Notes: generated from the sequence alone by a model not told the origin. A stretch of DNA of 64,000 nucleotides from Affinirhizobium straminoryzae (GCF_007004135.1 NZ_VJMG01000029.1:17639-81638), one strand, 5' to 3'; numbered from the stretch's first letter, positions 18,955 to 28,229 are shown. Translations and numbers: made by a program.

Positions 18955-21522
18955 TCAATTTCGGTTGCCGCCGAAGATGCCCGAGGCCGACCAGCCCGAT
19001 GCGGATGTGGCGAAGGATCCCATGATGCCCTGTGCGGTCGTGGCGCCATTGTTGACGAAGGAGCCCGTCAGCGCGGTTGCACCATTGGTTCCGGTGAACG
19101 TCGACGATGAGGCGAAACTGACATTGCTGTCGAACGCATGACCATCGAAATTGCTGACGGCCACGTTGCCGGTGCGGGCGCCGAAATCCATGGTCGCCGA
19201 CATGTTTCCGGTGGCAATATACTGGCTGGAGCCGGAAAGAACGGTGCCAACGGCATGGCCGGTATAGGTCGCCTGACCGCTTGAGGGCATGGCGACATTG
19301 GCCGTGATATCGCCGATCACCCAGTTCCCCATATGGGCGTTCTGTGTGTAACCGTCGCTGACATCGGCAGAGCCCCACCAACCCCAGCTCATGTAGGCGC
19401 ACTGGCAAAGCTCGGCAGAGGTGCCGCCATCGAAGATCTTCGCCGGCACCGTCTTGGCGCTGACCACATAGTTGCGATTGTTCGCTCCCGCGGAGGCAAA
19501 GTTTTGGTCATCGACATAGACGGCGCCGCCATAGGCGTCGGTGAAGCCGATTTCGTCGTTGTACGGGTTGCTGTCCGTGTCGAACCGCTGGAACGTTGCG
19601 CTGAAGGTGCCGCGATCACCATTGAAGCTGAACGAGGATGTTCCGGATTTGAGCGTGGTGACATTGTCGCGGGTAATCGCAATGGCCGAATAGCCCTTGA
19701 TCGTCTGTCCTGCATAGCTGCGGGCGGCATTCGTATCGATCGAGGTCAGGCTGGCCACATGCGTCGTCGAGAAGTCGCCACCGGTTGGCGCCATGGCGTT
19801 GTGGTTGCCTTCGTCGTGATAGGATGAGGCGTTGCTGCCGATGGCATTGGTGAGAACCATATAGTCCCCGTTGGCGCCGAACACGCCGGAGCCACCATCG
19901 GCAACCGGGGCGCTCGCAACCTCTCCGGAATAGGAGGTTGAGCCATCGCTGGCATCAAGCCGGTCGCTGCCGCCGCGTTGACCGGTAAAGCCGTAGGCGG
20001 TGCCAGACCCCGACATTTCGCCGGTCATGATGCCGATCGCACTTTTCTGGCTCGCTCCTGTTCCGTCGATTGCCAGCCAGGCCTGCAGGCCGCGCGCTGT
20101 CGTGGACGGGAAGCCGAAATCATCAGGCGTGCCTGTCATCAGCAGGTCGCTGGAGACGGCACCGCTGAGATTGAGGGAGGCAAGCCGCGTGGCATCGGCG
20201 AAGGGAATGGTGGTTCCCGAACCGGTGACGAGGCCGGTCAGCGGATCGGCGGTCAGGGCGTAATGGCGGGTGCCCGACGTGGAAAACACGCTTGGAACAT
20301 TTGGCGTTGCGGTGCCGGAGATGATGTAGAGCGGATCGGTTCCCTGCGAAAGAAGATAGGCACGGAAGCCATCGCGACCGACATAGGCGTTGCCGGTGTA
20401 GGTACCGTTGCCCGTGGTGACGCTGACAGGGTTGACAGTGAGCCCGGTGCTATCGGCAAAGATCGGCAGGCTGAGGGTGCTGTTATCACTCAGCGTGGCG
20501 GTGCCGGTGCTGCCCTCGTTGCCGGCGAGCGTGCCTGTTCGTTCGCTGCCGGCGTCGCCGCCGATGATGCCGTCGCCACTTCCGGGTGTGCGCAGCGTCA
20601 GCACGCGCACACTGTCAGAGCGCGGCACAGTGACGACCACCGGACGCGCGGCATTTTCAACCGCTGCGTTCCGTGCTTCCGAGGCAGCGACGACACCCGG
20701 CAGACCGTCCGGCCGGGACACGGGCACAGGCACGTTATAGGGAATGGGACTTGCCGAATTGTGCCGCTCGATTCCGCTGTCTGCCACCTGCTGGTCATTT
20801 GGCGGCACGCGAACTCCGCCATGCGTGCCGTCGCGGCCGGCCAGCCGATCCTGCATGTCTTGCAGGAATGTTTCCGGCGTCCGGGTCTCGTAGCGTCGGT
20901 CGCCATCGACGACGATCGAATAGCCCGCCTGGAAGATTCGGTTGGACAGGCCGCCGGAGGTCAGAACGACCTCGCGACCGAAGATCATCGATACATGCGG
21001 CGGGTTCCTGCGTTCACCATTTTTGCCTTTGCGACCACGTTCGTCGCGTGGCAGCTGTTGGCCGATATTGCCGAGGTCGATGTCCACCACGGCGCCACGG
21101 ATTCCGGCCGTTCCGATCGGGGTGCGGATGGTTGCGCCATCCTCGGTCTTGGACGTGCGTCCGCCGATGAAGCGCATGAAGCCCTTGGAGAGGCTTGCGG
21201 AAACCTTGGCGGTGCCCGCTGCCGGATCATAGACGAAGTTGTCGATGGTGAGGCTTGAATTCGGACCGACGGTGAAGGCGGTACCATCGGCGAGCAGGAT
21301 CTGCACAAGGCCGATATTGCTGGTGTTGATCACCTGATTGTGGATGACCTCATCGCCGATCGCTATCGTCTTGGTGATGCCGCCCTGCAAGCGGGCGCTG
21401 GCATCCTGGTTGACGGCGCTGGTGACGCCGACACGGTTCGATACCTCGGCTGCGGCAAGACCCGGTAGGGAGGTCAGCACAAGACTGGTGGCGGCAAGGA
21501 AACGATGACGGATCTTGACCAT
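18955..21522 (-). CDS. Secreted FecR-domain protein with a TbpB-like C-terminal barrel
   Basis: This 855-residue exported protein starts at ATG 21522, one base after the upstream stop. A signal peptide covers about residues 1-25 (cleavage after GLAAA) and has no lipobox cysteine. A FecR domain follows (about 40-165), with TFVGPNSS-like FTVGPNSSLTIDNFVYDP and TIRTPIGTAGIRGAVVDI. A long middle region is rich in Gly, Ser, Thr and Asp. The last ~110 residues resemble the 8-stranded barrel of TbpB/hemophilin-type proteins: repeated strands such as ATYTGHAVGTV and the ending GSFVNNGATTAQGIMGSFAT followed by SGWSASGIFGGNRN. That barrel is the handle recognised by Slam exporters, and a Slam-like gene lies directly upstream. 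It is probably released or displayed at the surface. Confidence 0.78.
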   Translation of the reverse strand: MVKIRHRFLAATSLVLTSLPGLAAAEVSNRVGVTSAVNQDASARLQGGITKTIAIGDEVIHNQVINTSNIGLVQILLADGTAFTVGPNSSLTIDNFVYDPAAGTAKVSASLSKGFMRFIGGRTSKTEDGATIRTPIGTAGIRGAVVDIDLGNIGQQLPRDERGRKGKNGERRNPPHVSMIFGREVVLTSGGLSNRIFQAGYSIVVDGDRRYETRTPETFLQDMQDRLAGRDGTHGGVRVPPNDQQVADSGIERHNSASPIPYNVPVPVSRPDGLPGVVAASEARNAAVENAARPVVVTVPRSDSVRVLTLRTPGSGDGIIGGDAGSERTGTLAGNEGSTGTATLSDNSTLSLPIFADSTGLTVNPVSVTTGNGTYTGNAYVGRDGFRAYLLSQGTDPLYIISGTATPNVPSVFSTSGTRHYALTADPLTGLVTGSGTTIPFADATRLASLNLSGAVSSDLLMTGTPDDFGFPSTTARGLQAWLAIDGTGASQKSAIGIMTGEMSGSGTAYGFTGQRGGSDRLDASDGSTSYSGEVASAPVADGGSGVFGANGDYMVLTNAIGSNASSYHDEGNHNAMAPTGGDFSTTHVASLTSIDTNAARSYAGQTIKGYSAIAITRDNVTTLKSGTSSFSFNGDRGTFSATFQRFDTDSNPYNDEIGFTDAYGGAVYVDDQNFASAGANNRNYVVSAKTVPAKIFDGGTSAELCQCAYMSWGWWGSADVSDGYTQNAHMGNWVIGDITANVAMPSSGQATYTGHAVGTVLSGSSQYIATGNMSATMDFGARTGNVAVSNFDGHAFDSNVSFASSSTFTGTNGATALTGSFVNNGATTAQGIMGSFATSASGWSASGIFGGNRN

Positions 21523-21523
21523 G

Positions 21524-22918
21524 TCAGAAGACCTTCTTGAGCCCGAGGCTGATCGTGGCATTGTCGAATTCGCTCGTATCGTAATTGGACCAGGACTTCT
21601 GATAGCTGGCCTGGATCTGCGCAGCCCAGGTCTTGTCCAGCGGAATGGTCTGGGTGACGTTGATCGACCATTTGGTGGTCGATTGCGTCTCGCTGCTGAT
21701 CATCGGATCCGCATCGTCGTAATGGCGTTGCGAGACCTGGGTGGAGACGCCGAAATTCCAGAGACCCGGGAGTGCGACGATCGGGCTGTCGAAATCGATC
21801 GAGGCGCCGACGACAGCGGCATACTGCCAGTATGCATTGCTTGCGACATCCGCATCGAAGCGGTCTATGATGCCGGAAACGCCGAGGCTGAGGCTGCTGG
21901 TCAGGCGGAAGGTGCTCAGCAACTGCGCCTGGAACCGGTCGCCGGTCTTTTCATCCAGACGCGGATGATCTGCAGAGTTGTAGTAGGTCTCGTGGCGATA
22001 TTCGCTGCGCAGACCGTAGAACACGTCATCGGACGCGCGCACGCCAAGCAGTGCTCCGGCACCCAGGACCGACGTCAGTGGATCGCCGGACAGGATGCCG
22101 CCGCCGGCGATGCCATACAGATCCAGCGAATAGCCTTCCCAGCCGAAACGGTTGAGATCAAAGGAAGGGCCTGCTGCCAGTTCCGCATAGGCCAGATTGA
22201 GATCGTGCCGGTCGCGATAGGCTTCGGCGTAGGTGCGCAGGTTCACCTTGAACTTTTCCCCCTGCCCGGGAAGGTCGAACAGGGCGGTGAAATCACCCGT
22301 CAGGAAGCCATTGGTGTCGGCCGTCTTGCGTGCATTGTCCGACAGCACGTAGTCGAGCCCGTTCAGCGTGACGAACTGGGAGCTTGGACCGCTGTTGGCA
22401 TTGCTCTGGTAACGCAGACCGGTGGTGACGGAACCGGCAAACACACTGGTTTGTGTGTTGCGCTCGATTGCCTCAAGGTATTCGTTGACCTTGTCGCGCA
22501 CCTTCGGCGGAACGTTGGTCCCGGATGCCGCCGCCTTGAAATAGGTTTCCGCCGTCGCATAGGCACCCAGCCGGAAATAGAGCACGCCGAGCTCCAGCTG
22601 CAGGCGCGGCAGTCCCGGTGCGAAGATCAGCATGCGCTCGAGCGTTGCGATTGCTCCCTCGAGATCGCCCACCTGGGACGAGAGTGCTGCATATTCGAAT
22701 GCCACATCCAGATTGCCTGGCTTATCCAGCATCTGCTGAAACAGCACCTTGCGTCGCGCTTCGATCTTCTCCACGTCGGCGTTTGCTGCGCGCGGCGGCC
22801 GGTTGAAGTCCGACGAAGCCGCCTGGGCCCAAGACGGCGCCATGACTGCCGGCGTGCAAACACTTGCGCAGACGACCGCGCCGCAAATCCATCTGGAAAG
22901 CGTACTGACTGAAATCAT
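21524..22918 (-). CDS. Slam-like outer-membrane exporter (TPR domain plus beta-barrel)
   Basis: This is about 464 residues from ATG 22918, which gives a proper signal peptide (ISVSTLSRWICGAVVCASV, cleavage near SWAQA). Mature residues about 35-140 hold TPR-like helices (VAFEYAALSSQVGDLEGAIATLERML, then LPRLQLELGVLYFRLGAYATAETYF). From about 165 on there are alternating amphipathic strands typical of an outer-membrane barrel, ending in phenylalanine (GLKKVF). This architecture is that of Slam (surface lipoprotein assembly modulator, DUF560) proteins, which move TbpB-like proteins across the outer membrane. It is the first gene of the unit, and its stop is one base from the start of the FecR protein. 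The call as a true Slam rests on architecture and gene order. Confidence 0.7.
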   Translation of the reverse strand: MISVSTLSRWICGAVVCASVCTPAVMAPSWAQAASSDFNRPPRAANADVEKIEARRKVLFQQMLDKPGNLDVAFEYAALSSQVGDLEGAIATLERMLIFAPGLPRLQLELGVLYFRLGAYATAETYFKAAASGTNVPPKVRDKVNEYLEAIERNTQTSVFAGSVTTGLRYQSNANSGPSSQFVTLNGLDYVLSDNARKTADTNGFLTGDFTALFDLPGQGEKFKVNLRTYAEAYRDRHDLNLAYAELAAGPSFDLNRFGWEGYSLDLYGIAGGGILSGDPLTSVLGAGALLGVRASDDVFYGLRSEYRHETYYNSADHPRLDEKTGDRFQAQLLSTFRLTSSLSLGVSGIIDRFDADVASNAYWQYAAVVGASIDFDSPIVALPGLWNFGVSTQVSQRHYDDADPMISSETQSTTKWSINVTQTIPLDKTWAAQIQASYQKSWSNYDTSEFDNATISLGLKKVF

Positions 22919-23007
22919 TGTCCTGACCGAGAATCCCCATGCCCTGACCGGCATTTAACATAAGCGGCCGAGACATGAGGAGGAATCAGAGGTTTAGCAA
23001 AGGCGCA

Positions 23008-23038
23008 ATTTCGTCCCAGACTAGTCGCTTTTCGTCCC
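23008..23038 (-). promoter_or_regulatory. 31-bp regulatory site A (two GGGACGAAA units, 21-bp period)
   Basis: Read leftward, the site is GGGACGAAA, 12 bases, then GGGACGAAA, with T as the last base. It lies about 90 bp before the Slam-like gene start. Its sequence, internal TAGTC and orientation relative to transcription all match site B in front of the divergent SulP gene. Direct repeats two helical turns apart suggest a dimeric activator, for example of the AraC family. Confidence 0.75.
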
Positions 23039-23245
23039 GCTGCCTCGACCGGTGCGATGAGGCTGCAGATCTGGCCGTGGATGATGGTGCTGATCAGGCA
23101 AAAGGGGGATGGGCGGCGATCCGCCCGGGAAACAGGCGTTTTGCCGATCTGCGGGCGGTGGGCGGTGGCTGCAACGGGCAGCAGATTTGCTGGTCCGAGC
23201 CTCGCCACAATCATTGCCATGGCGATCTGTGGAAAGTTTTGTGCC

Positions 23246-23276
23246 GGGACGAAATACACGTAGTCGGGGACGAAAT
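23246..23276 (+). promoter_or_regulatory. 31-bp regulatory site B (two GGGACGAAA units, 21-bp period)
   Basis: GGGACGAAAT, 11 bases, then GGGACGAAAT, ending about 103 bp before the SulP start. It is the mirror copy of site A, facing the other gene. The two sites differ almost only in the spacer, where TAGTC is shared at the same place. Confidence 0.75.
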
Positions 23277-23379
23277 CGCAGCCTGTCTGTGTCTGTGCGT
23301 TCGGGGTGGCGTGCCTATAAAGGGTCCTCCGCCTTGGCTTTCGCCAGAATGAGCAAGCCTGGACAGTCGTGGTTCCTTG

Positions 23380-25560
23380 ATGATGTCAATGATACGCAGC
23401 TATTTCTCTCCTGCCATGTTTGGTGTTCTTGCTGGCATTGACGGTCTGGGCACCAGTATTGCCTTCGCTGCGCTGATCTTTTCCGGTCCTCAGGCTGCAG
23501 GTCTGGCCGCTGGTGTCAGCGTCATGCTGGTCAGCTGCGTGATTCTGACCCTTTACGTGGCATGGCGTTCCTGTCACGCCTCCAGTGTCGCCCAGGTCCA
23601 GGAGACGACGATTGCCATCCTCGCGGCTGCTGTCACGGCCGCCGTCGGCTCAATGTCCGGAGGCAGCGCGGATCGTGCGGTTGCCACCACCTTTGCCATC
23701 CTGGGAGTCAGCACCGTCGCCACAGGGGTTCTGTTCTATGCTCTGGGGCGGTTTCGGCTTGGGGTTCTGGTGCGGTTCATGCCCTATTCCGTCATCGCAG
23801 GATTTCTTGCGGGATCGGGTTGGCTGTTGGTCGATGGCGCGCTGATGATGATTTCTGCTCACAGCAACCTTGCGGACATCCTGCTCTCCTTTTCCGACCC
23901 GCTGGTGATCGGCATTCTTGTGCCGGCAATCCTGTTTGCCGGGGTGATGTCGGCGGCCTTGCGGTTGATCAACAGCCCCTTCGCCGCACCGGTCGTGATG
24001 GTCCTGTCGGTTGGGCTCTTCTATCTGGTGATCGCTGTTGCCGGCATTCCCCTGGAGACAGTTCGGTCCTGGCGATGGCTGCCGGAAGCGGCAAGCGGCG
24101 GCGGCTTTCAACTGCCCTCGCCCCTCACGGTGATGACGCATGCAGACTGGAGCGCGGTTCTCAGCGTCACGCCGGTTCTCGTCTCGGTGCCGTTGATCGC
24201 CATGGCCGGTCTATTGTTGAACATCAGCGGTCTCGAAGTTGCCGCCGGCACGGAAATCGACGCCAACAGAGAGCTGAAGATCGCCGGCCAGGCCAATCTC
24301 GTGACCGGGTTGTTTGGAGGTGCCGCCGGCTTTACGGGGCTTGGCATGACCTTGCTTGCGGATCGCCTCAGGGTTCAGGGGCGTACTGCGGGTCTTGCAA
24401 CGGGGCTGGTGATGGCGCTTGCCCTGCCCTTCGCAACCGAGTTGGCCGCCGGTGTGCCGCTCTTTCTTGCCGCCGGCCTGATGCTGATGCTGGGCGGCGA
24501 ACTGATCCATGACTGGGCTGTGGTTACCTGCCGCAAGCTTCCACCGCTCGAATGGGCCATCGTGCTTGTCATCGTGGCATCCATCATGGCCTTCGGCTTT
24601 TTGAGCGGCATGGCGGTGGGGCTGGTCTTTGCCATCGCGACCTTTGTCTACACCTATGCACGGCTTCCTGTGATCCGATTTTCTGCCAGCGGTCGAGACC
24701 GGCGCAGCAGCACGGACCGGTTTCCGGCTGCCAATCATCTTCTGGCGGAAAAGGGGGAACTGATCCGCGCCATCGAACTGCAGGGATATCTGTTCTTCGG
24801 CACGATGGAGCAAGTCGTACGCGCGGTCCAGCGGCTCCTTGCGGCGGAAACGGCGCCGCGTTTCCTGATTCTGGATTTGCGTAATGTCAGCGGGATGGAT
24901 TCCGCGGCGGTTGCCGGCTTCACGAAAATCGCCAATATGGCGAGGCGCCAGGACGTTGCCCTGATCCTTTCGCCCGCGATGCCGCTGGTGCTGCAGGTGC
25001 AGCAGCAGGTGGACATGTCCGGCGACGATCAGTCACCGGTCAATCTTGCGCCCGATCTCGATCATGCTCTGGAAAATGCGGAGGATCGTCTTCTTCAACA
25101 GTTTGGTTGCGTGGATGAGCCCGGCGACATTGCGGCACAACTCGTGGAGCGTCTCGGCTTTCACCCGCGACTTCCCGACCTCATCCGGACGATGGAAAGG
25201 CTGGAGCGGCCGCCGGGAGCAAGGCTGATGGCGGCAGGCGAGCAGGCTGATGATGTCTTCCTGCTGGGGGCAGGTCGCGTGCGGGTTCAACTGACGCTGT
25301 CCAATGGGCGCAGCTTGCGTCTGCGCAGCATGACCGCCGGTGCCGTGTTGGGCGAAGTGGCGTTCTATGTCGGCGGCATGCGAACGGCTGATGTGATCGT
25401 CGAGGAGAGAGCGACCTTGTTTCGGCTTGCGGGTGACACCGTTCGCCGACTGGAGCGCGAGGATCCGACCCTCGCGACGCTCGTTCACCGTCTGCTTGCC
25501 TCTTCGCTCGCCGAACGGCTTGCTTTGGCCAACCGCATGGTGCAACTCGCAAGCGGCTGA
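23380..25560 (+). CDS. SulP/SLC26-type anion transporter with STAS and cyclic-nucleotide-binding domains
   Basis: This protein has about 726 residues. The N-terminal ~440 residues are a SulP membrane domain with about 10-12 helices (GVLAGIDGLGTSIAFAALIFSG near the start). A STAS domain follows (about 485-590, LFFGTMEQVVRAV then LILDLRNVSGMDSAAVAGF). The C-terminal ~110 residues are a CAP-type cyclic-nucleotide-binding domain, including LGAGRVRVQLTLSNG and a phosphate-binding-cassette-like GEVAFYVGGMRTADV in which the ligand arginine is kept. The family moves sulfate, bicarbonate or dicarboxylates; the substrate here is unknown. Several ATGs cluster at the start (23380, 23383, 23389). The promoter carries site B, shared with the divergent cyclase operon. 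Confidence 0.85.
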   Translation: MMSMIRSYFSPAMFGVLAGIDGLGTSIAFAALIFSGPQAAGLAAGVSVMLVSCVILTLYVAWRSCHASSVAQVQETTIAILAAAVTAAVGSMSGGSADRAVATTFAILGVSTVATGVLFYALGRFRLGVLVRFMPYSVIAGFLAGSGWLLVDGALMMISAHSNLADILLSFSDPLVIGILVPAILFAGVMSAALRLINSPFAAPVVMVLSVGLFYLVIAVAGIPLETVRSWRWLPEAASGGGFQLPSPLTVMTHADWSAVLSVTPVLVSVPLIAMAGLLLNISGLEVAAGTEIDANRELKIAGQANLVTGLFGGAAGFTGLGMTLLADRLRVQGRTAGLATGLVMALALPFATELAAGVPLFLAAGLMLMLGGELIHDWAVVTCRKLPPLEWAIVLVIVASIMAFGFLSGMAVGLVFAIATFVYTYARLPVIRFSASGRDRRSSTDRFPAANHLLAEKGELIRAIELQGYLFFGTMEQVVRAVQRLLAAETAPRFLILDLRNVSGMDSAAVAGFTKIANMARRQDVALILSPAMPLVLQVQQQVDMSGDDQSPVNLAPDLDHALENAEDRLLQQFGCVDEPGDIAAQLVERLGFHPRLPDLIRTMERLERPPGARLMAAGEQADDVFLLGAGRVRVQLTLSNGRSLRLRSMTAGAVLGEVAFYVGGMRTADVIVEERATLFRLAGDTVRRLEREDPTLATLVHRLLASSLAERLALANRMVQLASG

Positions 25561-25586
25561 TCGATGGCGGCAGGGGCCTTGTTTTC

Positions 25587-25620
25587 GGGGCAGGACGGAT
25601 CCGGCTGCCCCTGTTTTGAT
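25587..25620 (+). terminator. Terminator after the SulP gene
   Basis: GGGGCAG and CTGCCCC pair over an 11-base loop that itself contains CGGATCCG, followed by TGTTTTGATT. It lies about 25 bp after the SulP stop and isolates the repABC operon from upstream transcription. Confidence 0.7.
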
Positions 25621-25885
25621 TCTGTCTCTGGTGCTCCGATTGCAGCACGTCCACGTGATGATTATGGCCGCGAAAGGGCGTCTGACGACGATGCCCCCGT
25701 GACCGACGATGGGCTTGTCTTCTAGAATACATATTTAAATCAGAGACTTGAGGCAATTTCCGTTTGCTTCACCCGCTTCGTTTATGTCGCGTTAACCCTT
25801 CGCCTGTGGACGGATCGGCAGAATCATGTTCTATGTTTGGCGGGTTATGGCCGGCAAACCGGCGACGGGCCGCCAAGAGGGAAGC
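25621..25885 (+). promoter_or_regulatory. repABC upstream region
   Basis: This gap between the SulP terminator and repA should hold the repABC promoter, which in this family is repressed by RepA with RepB. The AT-rich stretch ATATTTAAAT (25731-25740) is the best candidate for a -10 region or operator core. No copy of the repABC centromere consensus GTT-N4-GC-N4-AAC was found here. Confidence 0.45.
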
Positions 25886-27109
25886 ATGGCGATAGCAAAT
25901 CAGGCAGACATGGCTGCACCTTCGCGTGAAGATGCCGGGAGCAAGATTGCCCGGCATGCAGGGCTTTTGTCCAGTCAACTGCAGCAGTTACGCACACGTA
26001 TGTATCCGCCGAAGTCTGAGAAATCGCTGCGTCAGTTTCTGACCAACGAGGTCTCGAAGCTCACGTCGATTCCGGATTCGACGCTCAAGCTGATGTCCAG
26101 CGAAGGACGTGGACCGGTTCCGAGCCGCCTGGAAAACAATCACCGCGTCTATACGCTGGCGCAGATCAACGAATTGCGTGAGCTTTTTGCCAGGCAGAAG
26201 CCAGCGGAAGCGCTCCGCTTTCTTCCGCGCCGCCGCGCTGGCGAGCACCTTCAGGTGATTGCGATTGCCAACTTCAAGGGTGGTAGCGCCAAGACGACGA
26301 CTTGCGTGCATCTGGCACATTATCTTGCCCTGCAGGGTTACCGGGTGCTGGCGCTTGATCTCGATCCGCAGGCATCGCTTTCTGCGATGTTCGGTGCGCA
26401 GCCGGAAGTGGATGTTGGCGCCAACGAGACCATTTATGCCACGCTTCGCTATGACGAGGCCGAGCGTCGGCCGATCCGCGACATTATCCGCAAGACCTAT
26501 TTTGATGGTGTCGATCTTATTCCGGGCAATCTGGAGGTGATGGAATACGAACACGAGACGCCACGCGTGCTGGCCAACCGGTCGAGTTTCGGTGCGATCT
26601 TCTTCGAAAGGCTGAAGCTGGCTCTTGCGGAAGTCGAGTCCGATTATGACGTGGTGATCCTCGATACGCCGCCGTCTCTCGGCTTTCTCACCCTGAGTGC
26701 CATCTATGCCGCCACAAGCCTGATCATCACGGTCCATCCGGCCATGCTGGACGTCGCGTCGATGAGCCAGTTCCTGCTGATGATGGGTGACCTGATCAAC
26801 GTTCTCAATGAAAGCGGTGCGCATCTGGATCAGGATTTTATCCGCTATCTCGTGACACGACATAATCCGAATGATGCACCGCAGTCGCAGGTGGTCGCCA
26901 TGCTGCGTCACCTGTTCGGTACCGATGTGCTTTTGCCGACGGCCATTGAAAGCACGGCGGTCGAGGCTGCCGGTCTGGCGAAATGCTCGATTTATGAACT
27001 GGAAGTCGGGCAGATCGGTCGTGATACGCATCGCCGTGCCCGCGAGGCGGTCGATGCCGTCAACCAGGCCATCGAAAGTCTGATTACTGCAAGTTGGGGA
27101 AGAGGATGA
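25886..27109 (+). CDS. repA: Plasmid partitioning protein RepA (ParA-type ATPase)
   Basis: This is 407 residues from ATG 25886, chosen because AAGAGGGAAG directly precedes it; an upstream ATG at 25826 has no such site. An N-terminal winged-helix part (about 20-120) recognises the operator. The ATPase part begins at IAIANFKGGSAKTTTCVHLAHY, a deviant Walker A with the extra lysine of ParA proteins. Walker A' and B follow in VLALDLDPQASLSAMFG and YDVVILDTPPSLGF. RepA drives plasmid segregation with RepB and represses the operon. Its stop overlaps the repB start by four bases (ATGA). Confidence 0.96.
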   Translation: MAIANQADMAAPSREDAGSKIARHAGLLSSQLQQLRTRMYPPKSEKSLRQFLTNEVSKLTSIPDSTLKLMSSEGRGPVPSRLENNHRVYTLAQINELRELFARQKPAEALRFLPRRRAGEHLQVIAIANFKGGSAKTTTCVHLAHYLALQGYRVLALDLDPQASLSAMFGAQPEVDVGANETIYATLRYDEAERRPIRDIIRKTYFDGVDLIPGNLEVMEYEHETPRVLANRSSFGAIFFERLKLALAEVESDYDVVILDTPPSLGFLTLSAIYAATSLIITVHPAMLDVASMSQFLLMMGDLINVLNESGAHLDQDFIRYLVTRHNPNDAPQSQVVAMLRHLFGTDVLLPTAIESTAVEAAGLAKCSIYELEVGQIGRDTHRRAREAVDAVNQAIESLITASWGRG

Positions 27110-28161
27110 CCAAATCGCCCCGGAAATCGATCGTTGCAAGCTTCGGCCTGTTGTCAGCCGAACTGGAAAGCGAGCCGGCGGTGACGACGCCGGCTTCGCC
27201 CGTTGCAACGGTACCTCCTGCCGTTGCCCCCTCCCCGGGCCAGACGCCTCAGCCACGTGTCGGGGCCGGTGTGATCGGTGCCGCGCATCGGGCGATCGAC
27301 GACATTCGTGCCGAGCGCGACCGCCTGCGTGCCATCGTGGAAGCGGGTGGCGGCTCCATTCTCGAACTCGATCCGAAGCTCGTCGATCCCTCACCCTATC
27401 CAGATCGGCTGCCGGATGACGATGTCTCGGATTTCGAGGCGTTCAAGCGCTCCATAGCCTCGGAAGGTCAGAAGGTTCCGATCCAGGTTCGTCGTCATCC
27501 CACGGCGGCGGGGCGTTACCAGATCGTCTATGGTCATCGCCGCTGGCGCGCTGCTCTTGAACTGCAGCAGTCGGTGCGGGCGCTTGAGGTTGAGCTTTCC
27601 GATATCGATCTTGTGGTGGCTCAAGGCATTGAGAATGCCAACCGTCAGGATCTGACCTGGATCGAGCGTGCCCTGTTTGCGCTGCGCATGGATGAAGCCG
27701 GGGTTCGGCCGCGCGACATCTATGCCGCCCTTTCGATCGAGGATGCGGAACTTGCCCGCATGCGCAGTGTCTACCGCGCGGTTCCATTGGATGTCATCGA
27801 AGCGATCGGCCGTGCGCCGAAGATCGGCCGTCCGCGCTGGCTGGATCTGGCGAAGACCCTGAACAGTGAGCCCGGAGCGCTGGATGTCGTCCGCAGCACC
27901 TTGTCGGGGCTGGCGGTTGATGCTCTGACATCGGATCTGCGGTTCCAGCGCGTTCTGTCCGCTGTGAAGCCAGGCGTACCAACGCGCACGCCAGGACAGT
28001 TGCTTGCGGATCGAAATGGACGGCGTCTCGGCGCCTGCCTTGTGTCCGGAGGCGAGATGCGGATTTCCGCAGACAGCCCGCTGGGAAAGGATTTCATTCG
28101 CTTCGTCGAGCAACAGTTGCCATCGCTTGTGGAGCGGTTCACCGCGACACGGGACACTTAA
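27106..28161 (+). CDS. repB: Plasmid partitioning protein RepB (ParB-type)
   Basis: This is 351 residues from ATG 27106, which overlaps the repA stop (ATGA) behind GGGGAAGAGG. The N-terminal segment RKSIVASFGLLSAELES is the RepA-contacting box of RepB proteins. A ParB/Srx domain lies at about 95-165 (KVPIQVRRHP, YQIVYGHRRWRAALEL), followed by the helix-turn-helix region ENANRQDLTWIERALFALRM. It binds the centromere-like parS sites of the replicon. No canonical site was found next to the operon, so the binding sequence of this RepB is open. Confidence 0.95.
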   Translation: MTKSPRKSIVASFGLLSAELESEPAVTTPASPVATVPPAVAPSPGQTPQPRVGAGVIGAAHRAIDDIRAERDRLRAIVEAGGGSILELDPKLVDPSPYPDRLPDDDVSDFEAFKRSIASEGQKVPIQVRRHPTAAGRYQIVYGHRRWRAALELQQSVRALEVELSDIDLVVAQGIENANRQDLTWIERALFALRMDEAGVRPRDIYAALSIEDAELARMRSVYRAVPLDVIEAIGRAPKIGRPRWLDLAKTLNSEPGALDVVRSTLSGLAVDALTSDLRFQRVLSAVKPGVPTRTPGQLLADRNGRRLGACLVSGGEMRISADSPLGKDFIRFVEQQLPSLVERFTATRDT

Positions 28162-28229
28162 AAGTCCTGACCGCCATACGGCGTTCACGTTTGGACGAAG
28201 CAGGTACAGGAAAGGAAGCACAGCAAAAG

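Larger units (their letters stand above)
22919..23379. other. Divergent promoter region of the Slam/FecR/cyclase operon and the SulP gene
   Basis: The 461 bases contain no convincing gene. They separate two divergent units and carry the two mirror-image 31-bp repeat sites listed next. No clear sigma-70 boxes were identified, so activator-dependent promoters are possible. Confidence 0.7.
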
